From contig NC_088301.1 in the NCBI RefSeq assembly GCF_032854445.1, positions 39,855,187 through 39,919,186 on the forward strand: DNA of 64,000 nt, read 5' to 3'. The notes under the pieces were generated by a model. It was not told the DNA's origin, did not search any database, and saw only the letters and a list, made by a program, of their open reading frames with translations. This DNA comes from Liolophura sinensis. Taxonomy: Eukaryota; Mollusca; Polyplacophora; Chitonida; Chitonidae. Below are positions 1-15,041 of the stretch, one piece after another (within the stretch, counting starts at the first letter, position 1; each line of letters opens with the position of its first letter). The translations under genes and the position numbers were made by a program.

Positions 1-2277
1 TGGTGGATTTTCATATTAGACTTTAGTTCGATCATACACCGTGTAATGTGTATCGTAACCGGTATATGTAACATTGGACTATTTATGTCGAAAGGATAGG
101 ACCACACTTATTTGGGTTGTGGCTTTTAAAAGGAAACGTAGTGGTTTAAAGCTTTTGGTTGTACACAGACTTGCTTAAGCGGGATTAGCATAAAATGAAG
201 CCAAATGACGGAGGATATTGTTGTAAGAAAACGAGGCGGTTCTGACTGTAAGAACATTTCAGGAGAAAGTACATCACTATAGTTTTGTGTAGTTTCACCG
301 TCGCTGATGTGTTTAAACTCAACATTTGGTGCATTCAAATCGACGTCCCAGGTACGTCTATCGCAAAGCCATATCTTGACCCCAAAATGGCGATCCTCTA
401 TGAATTATCCAGGGACCCCTTGCAGTCCAAGTAACTTGGCCGACACGCTTAATATATACGGCTGTTGGTGTTCGTCCATGCTGCCTTCAATTTCAGTCAT
501 AACTTTTTAACGCTTTCAGTTTTGCCAGTTGATTCCTAGGATGCTCTGACATTGGCATGGTACCGGGTACGTTGTATCCCAAGCTGATTATATACATGTA
601 CCTTTCTGGAGGAGAAATGCTCGAAGTGACATTCTTTACAAACAGAAGCTGCGTGAAACGGTCAAAGAGTAGACCGTGAAAATATTGAAGAAAATAACAT
701 GTAAGAATAAATGTTTAAAAATCTTTCAAAATCCCGATGAAAATTTTAGAGTATATTGCAACATTTCTGACGGGTGGCCGGGTTACGCCTAACAAACATA
801 ATTTTAATGATGGCCTGGCTGGAACATCAAGACGAAGACACCAGCTATGACATCCAACGTTCCCTGTCAAAACGAGGCCATCCACTACATGGCCTAGCTG
901 GTCTCTAGTGTGCAAAACGGAAGCTTTAACAACTAACACAACTGTATGACCTTTTCTGTTCTGGTCCCAGAGAACAACATATGGCACACAGTTCGTAGAG
1001 ATTTACATGTGCATGTATACAGGTACCGTGTTGAGATCAGCAACCGTTTCCTCGTCCTGTTCCCATTCAATTTCACTTTTATATAATATTCATAACTCTA
1101 ACTGATTTTTTTGGACAGTCACAGTATTTTGATTCAGTAAAAAAAAAAAAAGAATGATGCACATATATGTACATAAATTATTTTATTCTCATTTCTCTTT
1201 GGTTATATATTACATGGGCTGTATGTCTGAGTTAATTACGAAGTTAAGTGAAACACAACCAATGTGACGGACAAAAAAAAAAACAACAACAACAAACAAA
1301 CTTTGGAATGACAAGTACTTCTCGTCTTTTGACTTCGCATAGCAGACAAAAGAATGATTACACATGCGCATGTTTGCTTGTGCATAAGTATATATTATAA
1401 ATTACACATCAAACCACAGGCGTCTTTATACATATAGACCCCTTTTAAAAATTGTTCAGTTGAATCTATATGTATACCATGTAATGGGTGTGAAGTACTA
1501 TGGAGAAAAGTTAAGTCAAATTAAGTATAGTGGCTTATTTAATAAATACCAGCTGTTTTGGAAGGGAATCTTAAAGCATCTGCTTGAGGTATAAATTCCT
1601 CTGTCTTCATGAACATTTATCCTCTCCATCACATATTGCACAAGTTAATTCTAATCATCTGAAAGTACAAATAACGCTCTTCTTTTAACATGCAAGCCAA
1701 ATTAACAGTTCTGATTGCAAAAGAGTTATTGGTGAAACGGTATGGTCGCCATAACACTGGTGTAATCTACATGCAAGATACATATTTTGGGAATACTTTA
1801 ATTCGCAAGTAGAAACTTATTCTAAAATTTCAACAAATTTCAGTATTACGTCATTCCGTACTATTTTTGCTAAGAGAGATGAAAGTGAAAGACTTCCACA
1901 ATATATAAATCCAATAGTATCTATGGAAATATCTGGGAGGCATTCATTTTTTATACATGGAAACAATTATTTTATCCCAGAAACACAGAAAGAGCCTTTT
2001 CCCCCCAAATTGTCCGTATAACTTTCGCTGATGGCAAACATTTACGCACCAGTCCGTCTCTGTCCACTTGGGCGCTCTCAACCTAGCAATTTGTCTAGGC
2101 CATTAATGTTTTTTGCTTCAGTTTACATCAACAGGCATATACATTGAAGTTCTGTCGCATTTAAAACGTTCCGGGTTCAGCTTCAGACTTCTTCCTGGTA
2201 TATATGACAATGCACAAATATCCACTGTACACACACATATACAAATATATACGGTCCGTAGGTGAGCAGAGCACTTA
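1..2277. other. 3' flank of Wnt2, no gene supported
   Basis: This stretch lies downstream of the Wnt2 stop codon on the minus strand and should contain the Wnt2 3' UTR, whose end I cannot place. On the minus strand an ATTAAA-type hexamer lies near 1536 and an AATAAA near 1177; either could be the polyadenylation signal, but nothing decides between them. Several short open frames occur, none with recognisable protein features. Short A-runs near 1140 and 1275 are the only low-complexity sequence. Confidence 0.5.
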
Positions 2278-2498
2278 TCAGTTGTTTGGGTATTCGTCTC
2301 CACCTTTGCAGGTGTGAATGTCAACCCATTCCATACAGGTTTTACACTTCACGAAACAACACCAGTGGAATTTGCACTCACATTTACTGGTCTGTTTAAC
2401 AGTTTTCGTGTTGTATCCCCTGCCACAGCACATGATGTCACATCCGTCCGTGCCTCGTGAGGATTTGTTACATCGGCGATCAGCCGTTCCGAGGGAAC
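2278..2498 (-). CDS. Wnt2: Wnt2 exon 5 (C-terminal cysteine domain)
   Basis: The acceptor is GGTTTGCAG|GT. The exon encodes the C-terminal cysteine-rich finger: [49 protein letters not shown] and VDIHTCKGG, ending in TGA at 2278. It supplies 11 of the 24 cysteines and the conserved CCGRGY and KFHWCC blocks. Confidence 0.97.
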
Positions 2499-5400
2499 CT
2501 GCAAACCAGAGAAAGAGCGAAAATGTCAATCGAATATACATTTACATCTATATTCGTTTAATTCGATGCCGGTCCTCGACTATAGGAAAGTTACCAGAGG
2601 TTAAAGAGGCGTAGCGTCGAAGCATGAACTGTTGACACTGTCTCTCTCCTCCATGATTCTGGATTTCTCTATTCATCATTTTTCACTTTTTCTTTCTATT
2701 CCTTCTAGATTGAAATTACCGGTTAAACTGTATTTTTAAACTGTTAATTACCGAAATTTCGACTATAGGTGTCTGCTCTAGCTGGCTAACAGCAAGTCAG
2801 GAACATTTTCTGTTGTGCATGCCAAGTATGCAAGGATATGCTTCATGTTGTTCGACTGAATCCCAGAACCGAGTCTTAGCCTCCGTGGGAAGGCGCTCCC
2901 TTTTCGGGGAGAACTAGTTTTAAATGGACAATGATAGGTGTGTTTAATTATACACGGCAAGTCCATGTCGCCAAAGTGTTGCCACCACTGAAGTATCATG
3001 CCGAAGACATCAGACACCCAATCACATAATAATGGCACCAGGCCAACCAGTCATGTTTTCTTGCTCTCACTTCTCAGTGCTGAGTGCTTATGTAGTCATG
3101 GCTGGCAAATGGTGACACCTAACCGGTGATGTTCTCAGTTTACCTCAGTCAGGGTTTTATTCTAACTGTTCAGTTAAATGCATAAATAGTCGCAAATTAC
3201 ACGCCCGCTAACACCAGGACATACGCGGAAACAGGTAAAAACAAAAACACTGATGTTAACTGCCATTTAATTATTTGACATTTAGTATTACTCAGAATGA
3301 TGTGCTGTCATGCTGCCATGTAACATACAATAACATTAAAGTCACATAAGTGATAATGTATTACTGCACACGTGTACACATCCATAGAGCAGGTCTATAT
3401 ATGTGAAAAATCCTTGACTATGGCGTTAAACAGCAATCAATCTCAACACTGCCATCGCCGTTTAGGTTTAACTCGCTTTGATATAATATTTTCGTTGCAT
3501 ATTGGTGTATGTGTCGTTATTTCAGATGTATACTTATATACACTGGCAAGTGCACAAGCAGTGTCAGAACTACTTGGCACTATATTTATCATATTTTTCA
3601 TGTGTGACAAATATGGGGAAAAAACAGTTTCGGCTTTGAAAAACAAATACCTTTGTCTAAGATGTGAACAGTAATCACGACTTCGAGTTTGATCTGTATA
3701 TAGGCCAATATACTTAGACTTCCTACATCGCGTATACTGACGCTGATATCTTTAAATGTGTTGGAGGCAAGACTCGAAGACAAGGGTCTAGAGCTTGCAG
3801 GCCCTATCTCCTCTGATATCCACATTGATACCCTGATCCGACAGCGCGAACCAAACGTATCCAGTGGCCCGTGAAAGACTGTTACAAACAGCTACAAATT
3901 ACGGCAATCAACCGGGGGATGACACAGAAAGGGAATGGGCTTGGTATCAATTTCCCCCCTTGGGCACATCGTCGTGCGTCTTGGGTTGGCGTTGTCCTGA
4001 CACGGAACAAGACTATGGGACGACAAGGCGTGACATCTTTCAATTTTGATTTGTTTCAGCCCCGTTGGGTTCCTCACAAAGTGTTATCACCCATCTGTAT
4101 GCCGGTCGTCGCCGTCCGAGCACAATTGGAAGAATGTCCTTTTAACAGTCTATATGGACTGTCCCACGGACTTTCCTAAACGGGGTCCCTTATAACAACT
4201 AGCAATATTTCACTGCCGTAAGCCTACATAGTCGTCCTAATTTGGGAGCAAAAGGGTAAATTGGATTGTCAGTGTCGTAACAATGCTACACTTCTTCCCC
4301 TTTTTATCGAAATACTTTCCCATTGAGAAAAGTTTGGGGTTGTGTAGGTAGCAGGCTGCCATCTTTTATTGGCGTGTCAGAGTGACAGCTGATTAATCAT
4401 CCATTCTGTGACACCTGTTGTAGGTAGTGCTATTAAAAAGACAGTGACAAGTGCATCTGTCTACCTCCCCACAGAAGAAAAAAACATCGACTTTAATTTA
4501 CGGCTATCGGTGATATTCTGCCAAGTACTTGTTTAGCTACACACCCTAAACTATTTCAGTCATAGAAAATCCGTATCTACCTGTATATCTTTTCCGGTAA
4601 TAAAGCCAGCTCATATATTCCCCGTCTGCTGACAGGTTGTTATTCGTGGACAGGTAGACGAGATGGAAGGATACGCCCACCAGTTCGAGAAACTCAGCTC
4701 ATGCGGATTGTCTTGTATCAGTGACATTTAGTTGGGCGATTTCCAGGTGTGCCTTTACACCCGTGAATCAGACTTATGGCTTTAATTTACAATTTTTTTT
4801 TGGATTGCCATAGCGTGTTTAGTGTATATATCACTCACACCATGTAAGTTTTCACCAGTAATGATGCTTTCAATGAAAAATATCAAGAATATCTATCAAA
4901 CTAAACAGCCGTTGGGTTACCAGACCAATACGATTGTATTTACTTAAGCTATTTTGTAAACAAAATTTCTTTACTGACGAACTATCTTAAATGAAAAAAG
5001 CTTTTTGAAACAATACTAGTTTAGCCCATATTTTGACCAGTTGAATTCTCAAGAGGCCTCATAATCTTGAAACAGAAAAACCTTTCAATCTCTACTGACG
5101 ACATATCTAGTGTTTATAGATAAATATATATAACAACTGAAAGCCTTAAAACTGCACAAGGCAAAGCTGGAAAATAATTCCGCAAGATTGATGTAGTACT
5201 CGTTGATGATATTTCAATGACTTGGGACTGATGTCATGTTGATGTAATGAGCTGTGATGTCACGTCAATGTGTTGTCCAGTCATGACTGTGATGTAATGA
5301 ACAGTGTGTCATATCGATAAAATGAACAGTGTAGTTGTGTTGACGTCATGGGCAGTGATGCCATCTTGATGTGATGGGCAGTGATGTCATGTTGATATAA

Positions 5401-8400
5401 AAATGCTGTTATGTCAAGGTATTGAGCAACGATGTCTTATTGATCTAATGGGCTATGAAGTCATGCTGATGAAACGGACAGTGATACCATGTCGATGTAA
5501 CAGGCGCTGATGTCCTGTTGATGTAACGGGCAGTAATATCATTTTGATGTAATGGACAGTGGTGTCATGTCGATGTAGTGGGCAATGATGTCATGTTGAT
5601 TTAGTGTTCATTAATTTTCTTGGTGATGCAATGCACAATGATGTCGTGTTAATATAATTAGCAGTGATACCATGGTCATTTAATTGTCGTGTTAATGTAA
5701 TGGGCTTAAATGTAGATGTTATGGTAGTCACGTTATGCTGATGTAATGAGAGGTGAAGTCATGTTGATAAAAAAATAATGTGATATTTATGTCAATGTAC
5801 TGGGCAACGTCTTGTTGATGTAATGCGCTACGGTGCAGTGTCTGAGTAATTGACACCGATGTCACGTTGATATAATGGACAGTGATATCATTTTGATGTA
5901 ATGAACTGTGGTATAATGGGTAGTAATATCATTTTGATGTAATGGGCAGTGATGTCATGTTGATATAATGGGTAGTGATGTCATGTTGATGTAATAGACT
6001 GTGATTTCATGCTGAGGTAATGGGCAGTGAGGTCAGGTCGATGTAATGGGCGGCGATGTCATGTAGATGTAATGAGCAATGATGTTTTGTTGATGTAATG
6101 TGCAGTAATATCATTTTGATGTACTAATAATTGGCAGTGATGTCATGTCGATGCAATGAATAGTGATCGATGTCATGTTTATATAATGGGTAGTGATTTC
6201 CTGTTGATTTAATGGACAGTGATATCATGTTGATGTAACATCCAACTCTGTCATGTCAATATAACTGACATTTCTGCCATGTAATGGGCAGTGATGTTAT
6301 GCTGATGTAATGGGTAGTGATTTCATGCTATTGTAATTGGCAATGATGTCATGTCGATGTAAAAGGCATTGGTGTCATGTTGATATAATAGGTAGTGATG
6401 TCATACTGATGAAATGGATAGTGATGTCATGCTGATAAAGTGGACAGTCATGTCACGCTGATACAGTGAGCAGTGATGACAATGATGTAGTGGGAAATGA
6501 TGTCATGTTTACGTGAAAGGAAGTGATGTCATGATGTCATGTAAATGCAATGGACAGTAATAGAGCTGTGTTGCTCAAGCTAATAGCAATGGTTGCACAT
6601 CTTTATCGATGTGGTGAACAGTAATGGTTCAACATTACCCCAACGTCAGAGCGTGGGAAAAGGTCTGTATTCTAATCAGAGTAGTCAGGTTACAATATAA
6701 GGATACGGATCAGCGCTGTCAACAGACGTGACTTCCAATCTCCATGAGCAACTGTTTTTCGTCAAAGAAATATTATTTAATAGCATACAATGAGTTCATT
6801 TATGCATTGACTATGGTCATACTCAAGAATATTTCAGGTACATGACGGCATTAACGTTCATGTGTGCAGGAAATCAGCTAAAGCCAGGAAAAAACCACCG
6901 CCCTTCGGAAGATACAAGGCAAACTGCCTGATCTAAAGCCTAGTCGTCGAACCAGCAGGGGATGAATCGAGTATATGGCTGATCAGCTGCGGGTTATTGA
7001 TTTAAAATTAGGATCACCAGAGTTTTCTCTCCTTTTTTTTTTTTCGTAATACATTGTTAGCTCAGTCAGTCCAGTCTCGTGAAATCTCGTAAGCGTGTCT
7101 ACATGTATTTGTAGGCCACAGTAATCTGTCTGTGCCACGGCTGAGCATGCTCCATAACTCGGCGCCCCCCTTCACCCAACCCACATGACGATCCTAGCAA
7201 TACACCGTGAGCCTTACAGCAATAAACTATGCGTTCATATACCTACACAACTGGAAAGATAATCTATAGGGTGCTAACTTTAAGGTTATTCCGAAATTGC
7301 CAAATAACCGAAGTGATCATGCTTTCACCAAAATCTGGGCACGGGGCATTTATTTGGTGCGAAAGCTTAAAACGGGGGCTTTCTTTAATAATTTTATATT
7401 TATTTATATATTTAATTGGTGCTTAACGCTATACACTCAACAATGCGACGGCGGTCAGAATCATGGAGGGAGGAAACCGGGAATAACCCGGGAGGAAACC
7501 CATGAAAATTCCCAGGTTGCCGTCAGACCCTCCCACGAACAAACATACAGTGGTATATCTTTATAATGACGAATACATCAACAAATATGTTGTACATATA
7601 ATCACGCGGATATTGCCACAATGTGCATTTTACAGCCTTTGCTTTGTTTTGTTTCTCAATGATGGAAACACATCCTGAACTGTTACGGTATATTTTACTG
7701 CGCTTCTGAATTAGAACTTGAGAAATTCCTGCAAACAAATGTGTTTGTCCACAACAATCGATATAAATATGACCAGTTATCCATATTTTAATCTTGGCGT
7801 CTGAAGGGAAACGCACAGTTTGGTATGTTGCGCTTCCCAGTGCACATTATACTTGGATCAAACGATAGCTCGGTACAAAAGTATCTGCAACTCGCTTGTA
7901 GTGAAAACAGAACGTGCTATATGCTGAAATAGCTGCGTGGCATCCTGGACAGGTCTGGACAAAGTCAAGCTAGGCGTGATGCAGGCCCAACTGCCACGTC
8001 TTCCACGACGACAAAGCCTATAATTAATGCCGGTAGTTTTCTTTTCAAGTTATTAGGATGCTTATACATACCTCTTTGTAAATTTCTCTGGCAGTAATCC
8101 GGCGATGCTTCTAAGTACACCAGATCCGACCTCGTGGGTCGTTTGTGGTTTTTATTGGCCACTATCAGTCCAGTGCCCGCTTGGTTCATCATTACCTGAG
8201 TGGCGCCATTGTATTTGGTTTTTAAATAATGCCCGACCCTGCGAAAGTCCTGCATAGCGAGCCAACAAGTGCGGATGGTACACGCGCCGCTGACCCCATG
8301 GCACTTACACTCCAGTTTCATGAAGCGTTTTACTGCCTCCAGAAAAGAAAAGAAGAGACACATAAAACTATTATTAATATCTGACTGTATGAAAACTATT

Positions 8401-10952
8401 TTTAATCCGTTACCTGAATTTTAATTACCAATAAATTTAACGGCAAATTTTAAAGCATCTCCATTAATTCTGAACAGATTTTCGGAAGTGTACAGCTAGT
8501 CTAGTTGAAGTTATTGTACGCATATTTTTTCCTGAACAGCCTTGAATACTATATGTATTTGGAAACCTGCATCTGATGTATGTATTTATGTATTTGTTTG
8601 TTTGGTGTTTTACGCCGTTCTCATGAATATCAGCTTTATGGTGGGAGGAAACCGGTCAAAGTCCAGGGGAAACACACGACTCTCCGCAAGATACTAACAA
8701 ACCTTCCCGTGTATGACCGGAGAGGAAGTTAGTATGAGCCGGGATAAGGGATAAAGCGATACACTTATATTTCTTCTGCCCAAAGGCCGGGGTTTATTGG
8801 GAGCTGTTATATGGACCAATACTTATATACATGTATCTCTATCCTATGTATGTAAGCCACATATGATATAACATACCCTCCTTCCTGCTCTGTTATTGTG
8901 TAGATTCATCAATGCCCTTGCATCTCGAACTCTTTTTTCTTTGGCATCGATAAACATTCTGGAAAATTTTGTCCCATATCGCACGTTGTCACTGCATCCT
9001 CCCCAGGCAAAATCACCCCTACGGTCTCGTGCTTTGCCGCGTTTCGTTGGGTCGCACGCACAGTTCATCAGTTCGCCGTTGCTGCAGGCCCGCGTAATGG
9101 CGTGAACAACTCCCGCAGATAAAATGGAGTACACAAACGTCGCTTCTCTACTACCTGTTATAAAATGAACGCAGTGGATTAAAAGTGAATTACACAGCCA
9201 AGAAACAAAACTGAACATAGTAAAATGGTATTCTGTCACGCCTTATCTGAGGAAGAACCAGAATATCTGCTTGGTTTAACCACTTGGAAAAATGGAATCA
9301 TTCGTTACGACCATTGTTATAAAGAGATATTTGTGATCACTGCCCATTCAGAAATTATTACGAAACCATAAAACAATAAATGTTAACTGCCATCTAAAAA
9401 GTGTCATCTTTCAGACCATGGTTATGTATAGAGAATCGTTCATTAATTTGTTACGATTACGACTAATGAGAAAGGAAACTTCCTTGCTACAAAACCCGTT
9501 CTCTGTTAAGATATACTGGTATAAACGATATTTAGCACGATTTTGATGAAAATCGGTCGAAAATCTGAATGTCTGAAAGTCATCATGTAAGTACATTATT
9601 AGTTGACTATTCCGATATATACCAATATCAAGATTATTTTTCCTATTGATTTTGGAAGTATTGTTTATAAATCATTTAGCCATTTTTTATATATTTATAT
9701 ATAGCGCACATATAGTAAACATGTGTGGCGCCTACACGCATGCACTAATCTATCCTTGTGCTAATCCGATTCAAATCAGAACAGGCTGACTCAGTCTATT
9801 GCTGGTGAAAACCGCTGACAGAGACGAGTTATATGTCACGATTATATTTTACATTATAGCATAAACATGCGCATAAATGCACCCTTTGTAAAATGACGCT
9901 GATGTGTGCTATTGGGAGTATGAATGCCGGAAAATGAAGCTATCACGTCTTGCGCATATGGGGATATAACGAGAGAAATGTGTCCTCTATGAAATTACAC
10001 TATCTATACGCATGAATGAAACCCAACACAAGGCGTTTTGTGATATTCCAGGCTAGCGCAAGAAACCTGTTAAAGGTTAAGGAAAATTTATGATGTTCCG
10101 TGTGGCAATAAAACTACTGTTACACACACCCACTTGGAATTCATAAGATTCGGAAATTTGTTATTCCTAACAGTTGATAAACCGTTTTGATTTATGGAAG
10201 CTGTTTCTGGGAGAAAACCGAAGGTTGTTGCCCCAGACAACTATTCCTCTCACGGAATCCAGCCATGTACAGAAACGCGAGTTTGTCGTATGAGAAACCC
10301 ATGAGAACCGAGTTGGCTCTCTTACAATCTACACATGTATACAGCCGTTCATATCCATGCAGTCAAATGCCGAACTGACATTAGTTTCTCGTGGTGTCTT
10401 GTCGTCTAAGGACACTACTAAATTAGCGAATGCCTTGGAGTCATTACAAGTTTCAACAGCTGTGTATTGTGACAAAAACAGCACCACTAGGGTTATAAAT
10501 AACACAGTTCGCTAAACTACACCAGCAAAGAAAGCTTATGTATCATAGGTACTTTTGTCCACCATTATTCCAATGGATAACGGATAAGTTTCGTTTTGAC
10601 TTCACAGAGCAACATTAGTATATAAACTACAAACTCCAGAAACATATCGTGGTATCTTGACTACCTTGACGTGGAGCCTAGCTGACACAACCGATTTCAA
10701 TTCGGCCAATACACTCAAACTATTTGTTCAAATATAAAAATATGTTCTTTACATAAACAAAGCCTCTTACAGCACAAAATATATAAATAGTGATTCAGAC
10801 AGATATATCATGTAATTAAATTCTTAAAATACATTTTCCTGGAAGTTCTGCATGAGTTTGCCTTAGCAAAATGCATAAGCTACTATACATGTATTTTCAA
10901 CGGTAGGGATAGGGCCAGTCGGCATTTTTACACACACTGACACTAAATGTTC

Positions 10953-11027
<75 letters not shown>

Positions 11028-14000
11028 GGGCATAGGTTGCGCAGAATTGGAGGATTCATATAGTCGCCAGTGAGCTTCAGTCCTTTACCTAGAAGGTTGT
11101 ATATGTTCAAATCCCGCTTTCTCTGCTTCAGTGCACGCGCGTTGCGCTGGAAAGTACGCATTGAGGTGTGATCGTTTCACACCAACACCAACCAAATAAA
11201 TAAATAAATCAATAATGTTTTACGAATGACCTTGAGGACGAATAGCAAAGTGGGATGTATTTTGCCTATAAGCAAAATTCATATCAACTTTATTCATATC
11301 AACTGTGCCTCTGGAAAAGGTGCTACGTAATTTATACATCAACAAAGTATATGCCGTCAAAGAGAAAATGGCCTTTTGTGAAGGATGAATTTGTCTAAAT
11401 CTGGGTCTCATAGTTACAAACGAAAACAGCTAATAACATGCAATAAACAACTTGATGATGGGACAAATCATCTGGCTGAGTAAGTTTATCGATATAATAT
11501 TGAAGCCAAGACTGAAATAGTTTAACTGATAATTGTTTTTCTATTTATTTGAACATTTATCTGAAACCATGAAACATATATATAAGTATCCATCCTCTTC
11601 AACTTCTGAAGGAAGATATATATATATATTTATCTATGAAATCATTAACGTATATACTGCAAATATCGAAACTGTCATATGTATATACCAAGATATGAAC
11701 ATATACTGATCAACTTTCATTTTGATCCATTTTCCAGCTGTTAAATATGTGTTCAAAAATCTGAATATACCAAAATCAATTTTGCCTGATCCAAACATCC
11801 ATTGGTGCAGGCCTGTGTTTCAATGCAAATGCATAAGCCCGTTGCCGGTGTTGAATGTAACACGAAATTAGTGTTACGCTATATCTATACATGAACTAGC
11901 ATGCAGTGCACCTATCACATGTAGAATACCACAACCGATCTGTGGGGTTACAGAGAATGGTATTGGTAAATGGCAAACGGTATATGCAGAGGTATCTGTT
12001 AATATGCATGTTCCTCAACATATCAAATCTGAAAAGTATATGTATAAGTAACAAAAGTATTAATCTATCTGTGCATCGAAATAGACATTCGTATATATCA
12101 GCCATCAACCAAAAAGGACGTCCCTGGTCAATTATCGCCAAAATCTCTAAGTCACTTCTACAAACTATGACATACAGAACTGTCTTTTAGGGAAATCTCA
12201 TGGCATGTATTATGTCATAGCTGTTTTGGTTACATGTTGGGTAGAAACGATGCCCACTGCATACTTTAACATCATTTCATGTAATCTTCTGAAGAGAAAA
12301 CGTCTTTGATCCCGCTCCATGCATTAGAACGTTAAATAACTCTCTGGAAAATCGGGTATATAGTTCCGTCTGTCTACTTGTGCAGGCACATGCATGCCAC
12401 ACACACCGCAATTACTTTCCTAATTAAAACGGGCGATTTCAAATGTTAAAATAACTATTAAAGGGCTCTTTTGGCATCTGTTTGAGGTCTTGTGATGAAA
12501 AGAAAGGGGTCTCACTGCTCGACAGAGACAGTAAGATTGGGTTTTGTCTCGCCTTACCCATGCGACACTTCACTTTGGCGATCTCTTCTTGTTTGTGTGA
12601 TGTACCCACTTGGTATTGTCCCCGTGTCTCTGAAGTATTATACGACCGCTTGATCCAGAGAAATGAGCAAATTAACCGCTCTCTTTGTACGTGGATTTAT
12701 CAGGCGTGAATCTATATAGGGCATCGGAAATGGATGCAGATCTAAATCTTCGTACTTTACAAGTTCCAGTCTTGGCAGAAACCACGCAAGAGCCGACTCA
12801 TGACGTGTAATAAAAAGCGAAAACAATATCCCTTTTCCCCCTTCCTTTAACTGAATAGCGATGAATGAATTTTTGTCTAAATTGCTGAATGTAGATATCA
12901 TGAAAATAATTTTAAAGAAATCAAGAAGATAACATTTTAAAAGTCGATATTGTTAAGAAATAGGTTTAAGATATATATGTTACGAATGTATGACAGAAAG
13001 TTTAGATACGTATACGTTAAGCCTTTTTTATATATCTCCTTACTTGCCGCTGATGTTGGTTTATAGACCTATACTCGCTACTTACAAGTTGCCTCTTTTC
13101 ATGTTCTTTATGTCGAAGTACAAGCCATTCCTATCATGTTTTTCTTTTCATTAAATATATTTTATATATACTGAAAGAAGCCATACATCAACACATTAGC
13201 GGGAAATGGGGAACGGTTACGGAAATCCAAAACTGTACCAGAAATACAAGCTTTCGTTACTTCATGGCCTAGCCGCTGGTCTCATGCACCATAAATCAGA
13301 GAGTGATTTACCAGCGCGTCTTGTCGGGCTTGTCGTGACGACTTAACCAATGAGTACCGAGATAAGCGACCGCCACCGCATAAATCTATGGTAGAACGAC
13401 ATCACAGATTTGAGCAGATAGTGTAATGGACTAAGAAGATATATTATTATTCCCATTATCTCGCCTTAGGTTAAACTAACACACTTACTTTATGTCCTTT
13501 CCGTCTGCAGTTAATGTCAAATTAGCTTAATGTATGTATCGACTATACCGCATGGCATTACTTAACTAAGAAAACCTGTTGAATTGTACGAGTACTTATA
13601 GGCCTGTGTGCTTTTGTTCCCTCTCGCATAGCCTGCGCACGCAAATGTACACACTATAACTCTATGTCCTCCTTTCAAGTTACACTGTACTGAGGTCGTC
13701 ATACATATACAAACTCAATTACATTTCAATAATCGGATGTTTATACTGTAATATTATATTCAACATTTCATTATAAATATAAGCCATAATTTATAACACC
13801 ATAATTCAATTGCAATTCTAACCTACCGTATCAAAAGAATCACAACAGAGGCGAAAGTTTCAAAAATAACGGACAAGATAAACATCATCTCATATAGAAA
13901 TTTACATCGGGTATTCTCATATACGACATACATGTACAATGCGCTATCATTTACCTACAATATGAATTTATTACCATTTTTGTGTCCATAATCTACTAAG

Positions 14001-14979
14001 TTTCAGTGCGCCAATAATACCAGTTTACTTGGTGCAAAACTTACGCTGGAAAAATAAAACATTGAAATAAAAGATTCAATGGAATTACTACCACAACACT
14101 GCCAGTATAGCTTGTACACACGTCTCTGGTTAATGACGGGTTCTCTTAATATCTGTTGCATGCAATTAATTATTTTCCACCCCCACCTCTAACCACTAAT
14201 ATCCCCAAATCTGACATGTCCATCTCCTGCGAGTGACATTGGCTATGTTCCATTGTTTATCAACAAATTAAATCACTTCATGGGGAAGCTCACCTTTCAG
14301 AATAATTTTCCCGAACACTGAAGCGTCTCTGTCGAGGGTAGAACAGTTCCATCTTTGATTTGCAAACCGATACTGGCATTCTTTAATACCCAGCTTGGCC
14401 CCTTCGCCCAGACTGATCATCACATCAGGGTGGGCGTGACACAGCTTTCTCTGACGTCCGATGAGCCCTGGAATGTTGTCACACAGCACCCGAGCCCCTA
14501 CCGCATGGAGGGGCAGTTGGCTGATGAACCTAGAAAGGGTAAATAAACAGTGTAGGTAACCCAGTCTCTTTAGGCAAAAGGTGTAAGTAACAACTTCAAA
14601 CGACGGCCTGTCCAGTGGCCTCTATTGAAGTGTCTATGAACACAACAAGTGTCCTCTCCCTTAACGAAGAACACCCGGCCTGTTAATGCATAGTCCCCAG
14701 TCCTCGATAATCATTTATTTACTGTCTTGCCAAGCAAACCACTTGTGTCTCAAACAGATGTGACATAGGTCACTACATGAGCGTCTCTGATTGTGTCCGT
14801 TATAATGTGACCCAATGTGGTATTTCTGCGCTTCCTGGAAGGCCTTAACTACATGGTGACAATATGTAGGGTATATTTTGTGTATAAATTCAAAAAACGA
14901 ATGACATACATGATATATCCTGTGCATGTGTACATCATGTAGATTTTGAAGATTCAACAAATAATTGTGTAAATAGGGA

Positions 14980-15041
<62 letters not shown>

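Noticed and set aside
715-987. 90-codon minus-strand frame downstream of Wnt2
   Set aside because: Briefly resembled transposase wording, but no motif holds up and no start or splice context supports it.
3864-4179. Three overlapping open frames on both strands in the last Wnt2 intron
   Set aside because: A GC-richer patch lacking stops in several frames; none has protein features.
10955-11161. Tyr-Ile repeat protein
   Set aside because: It is the translation of a (TA)n microsatellite. The same holds for the frames at 46834-47130.
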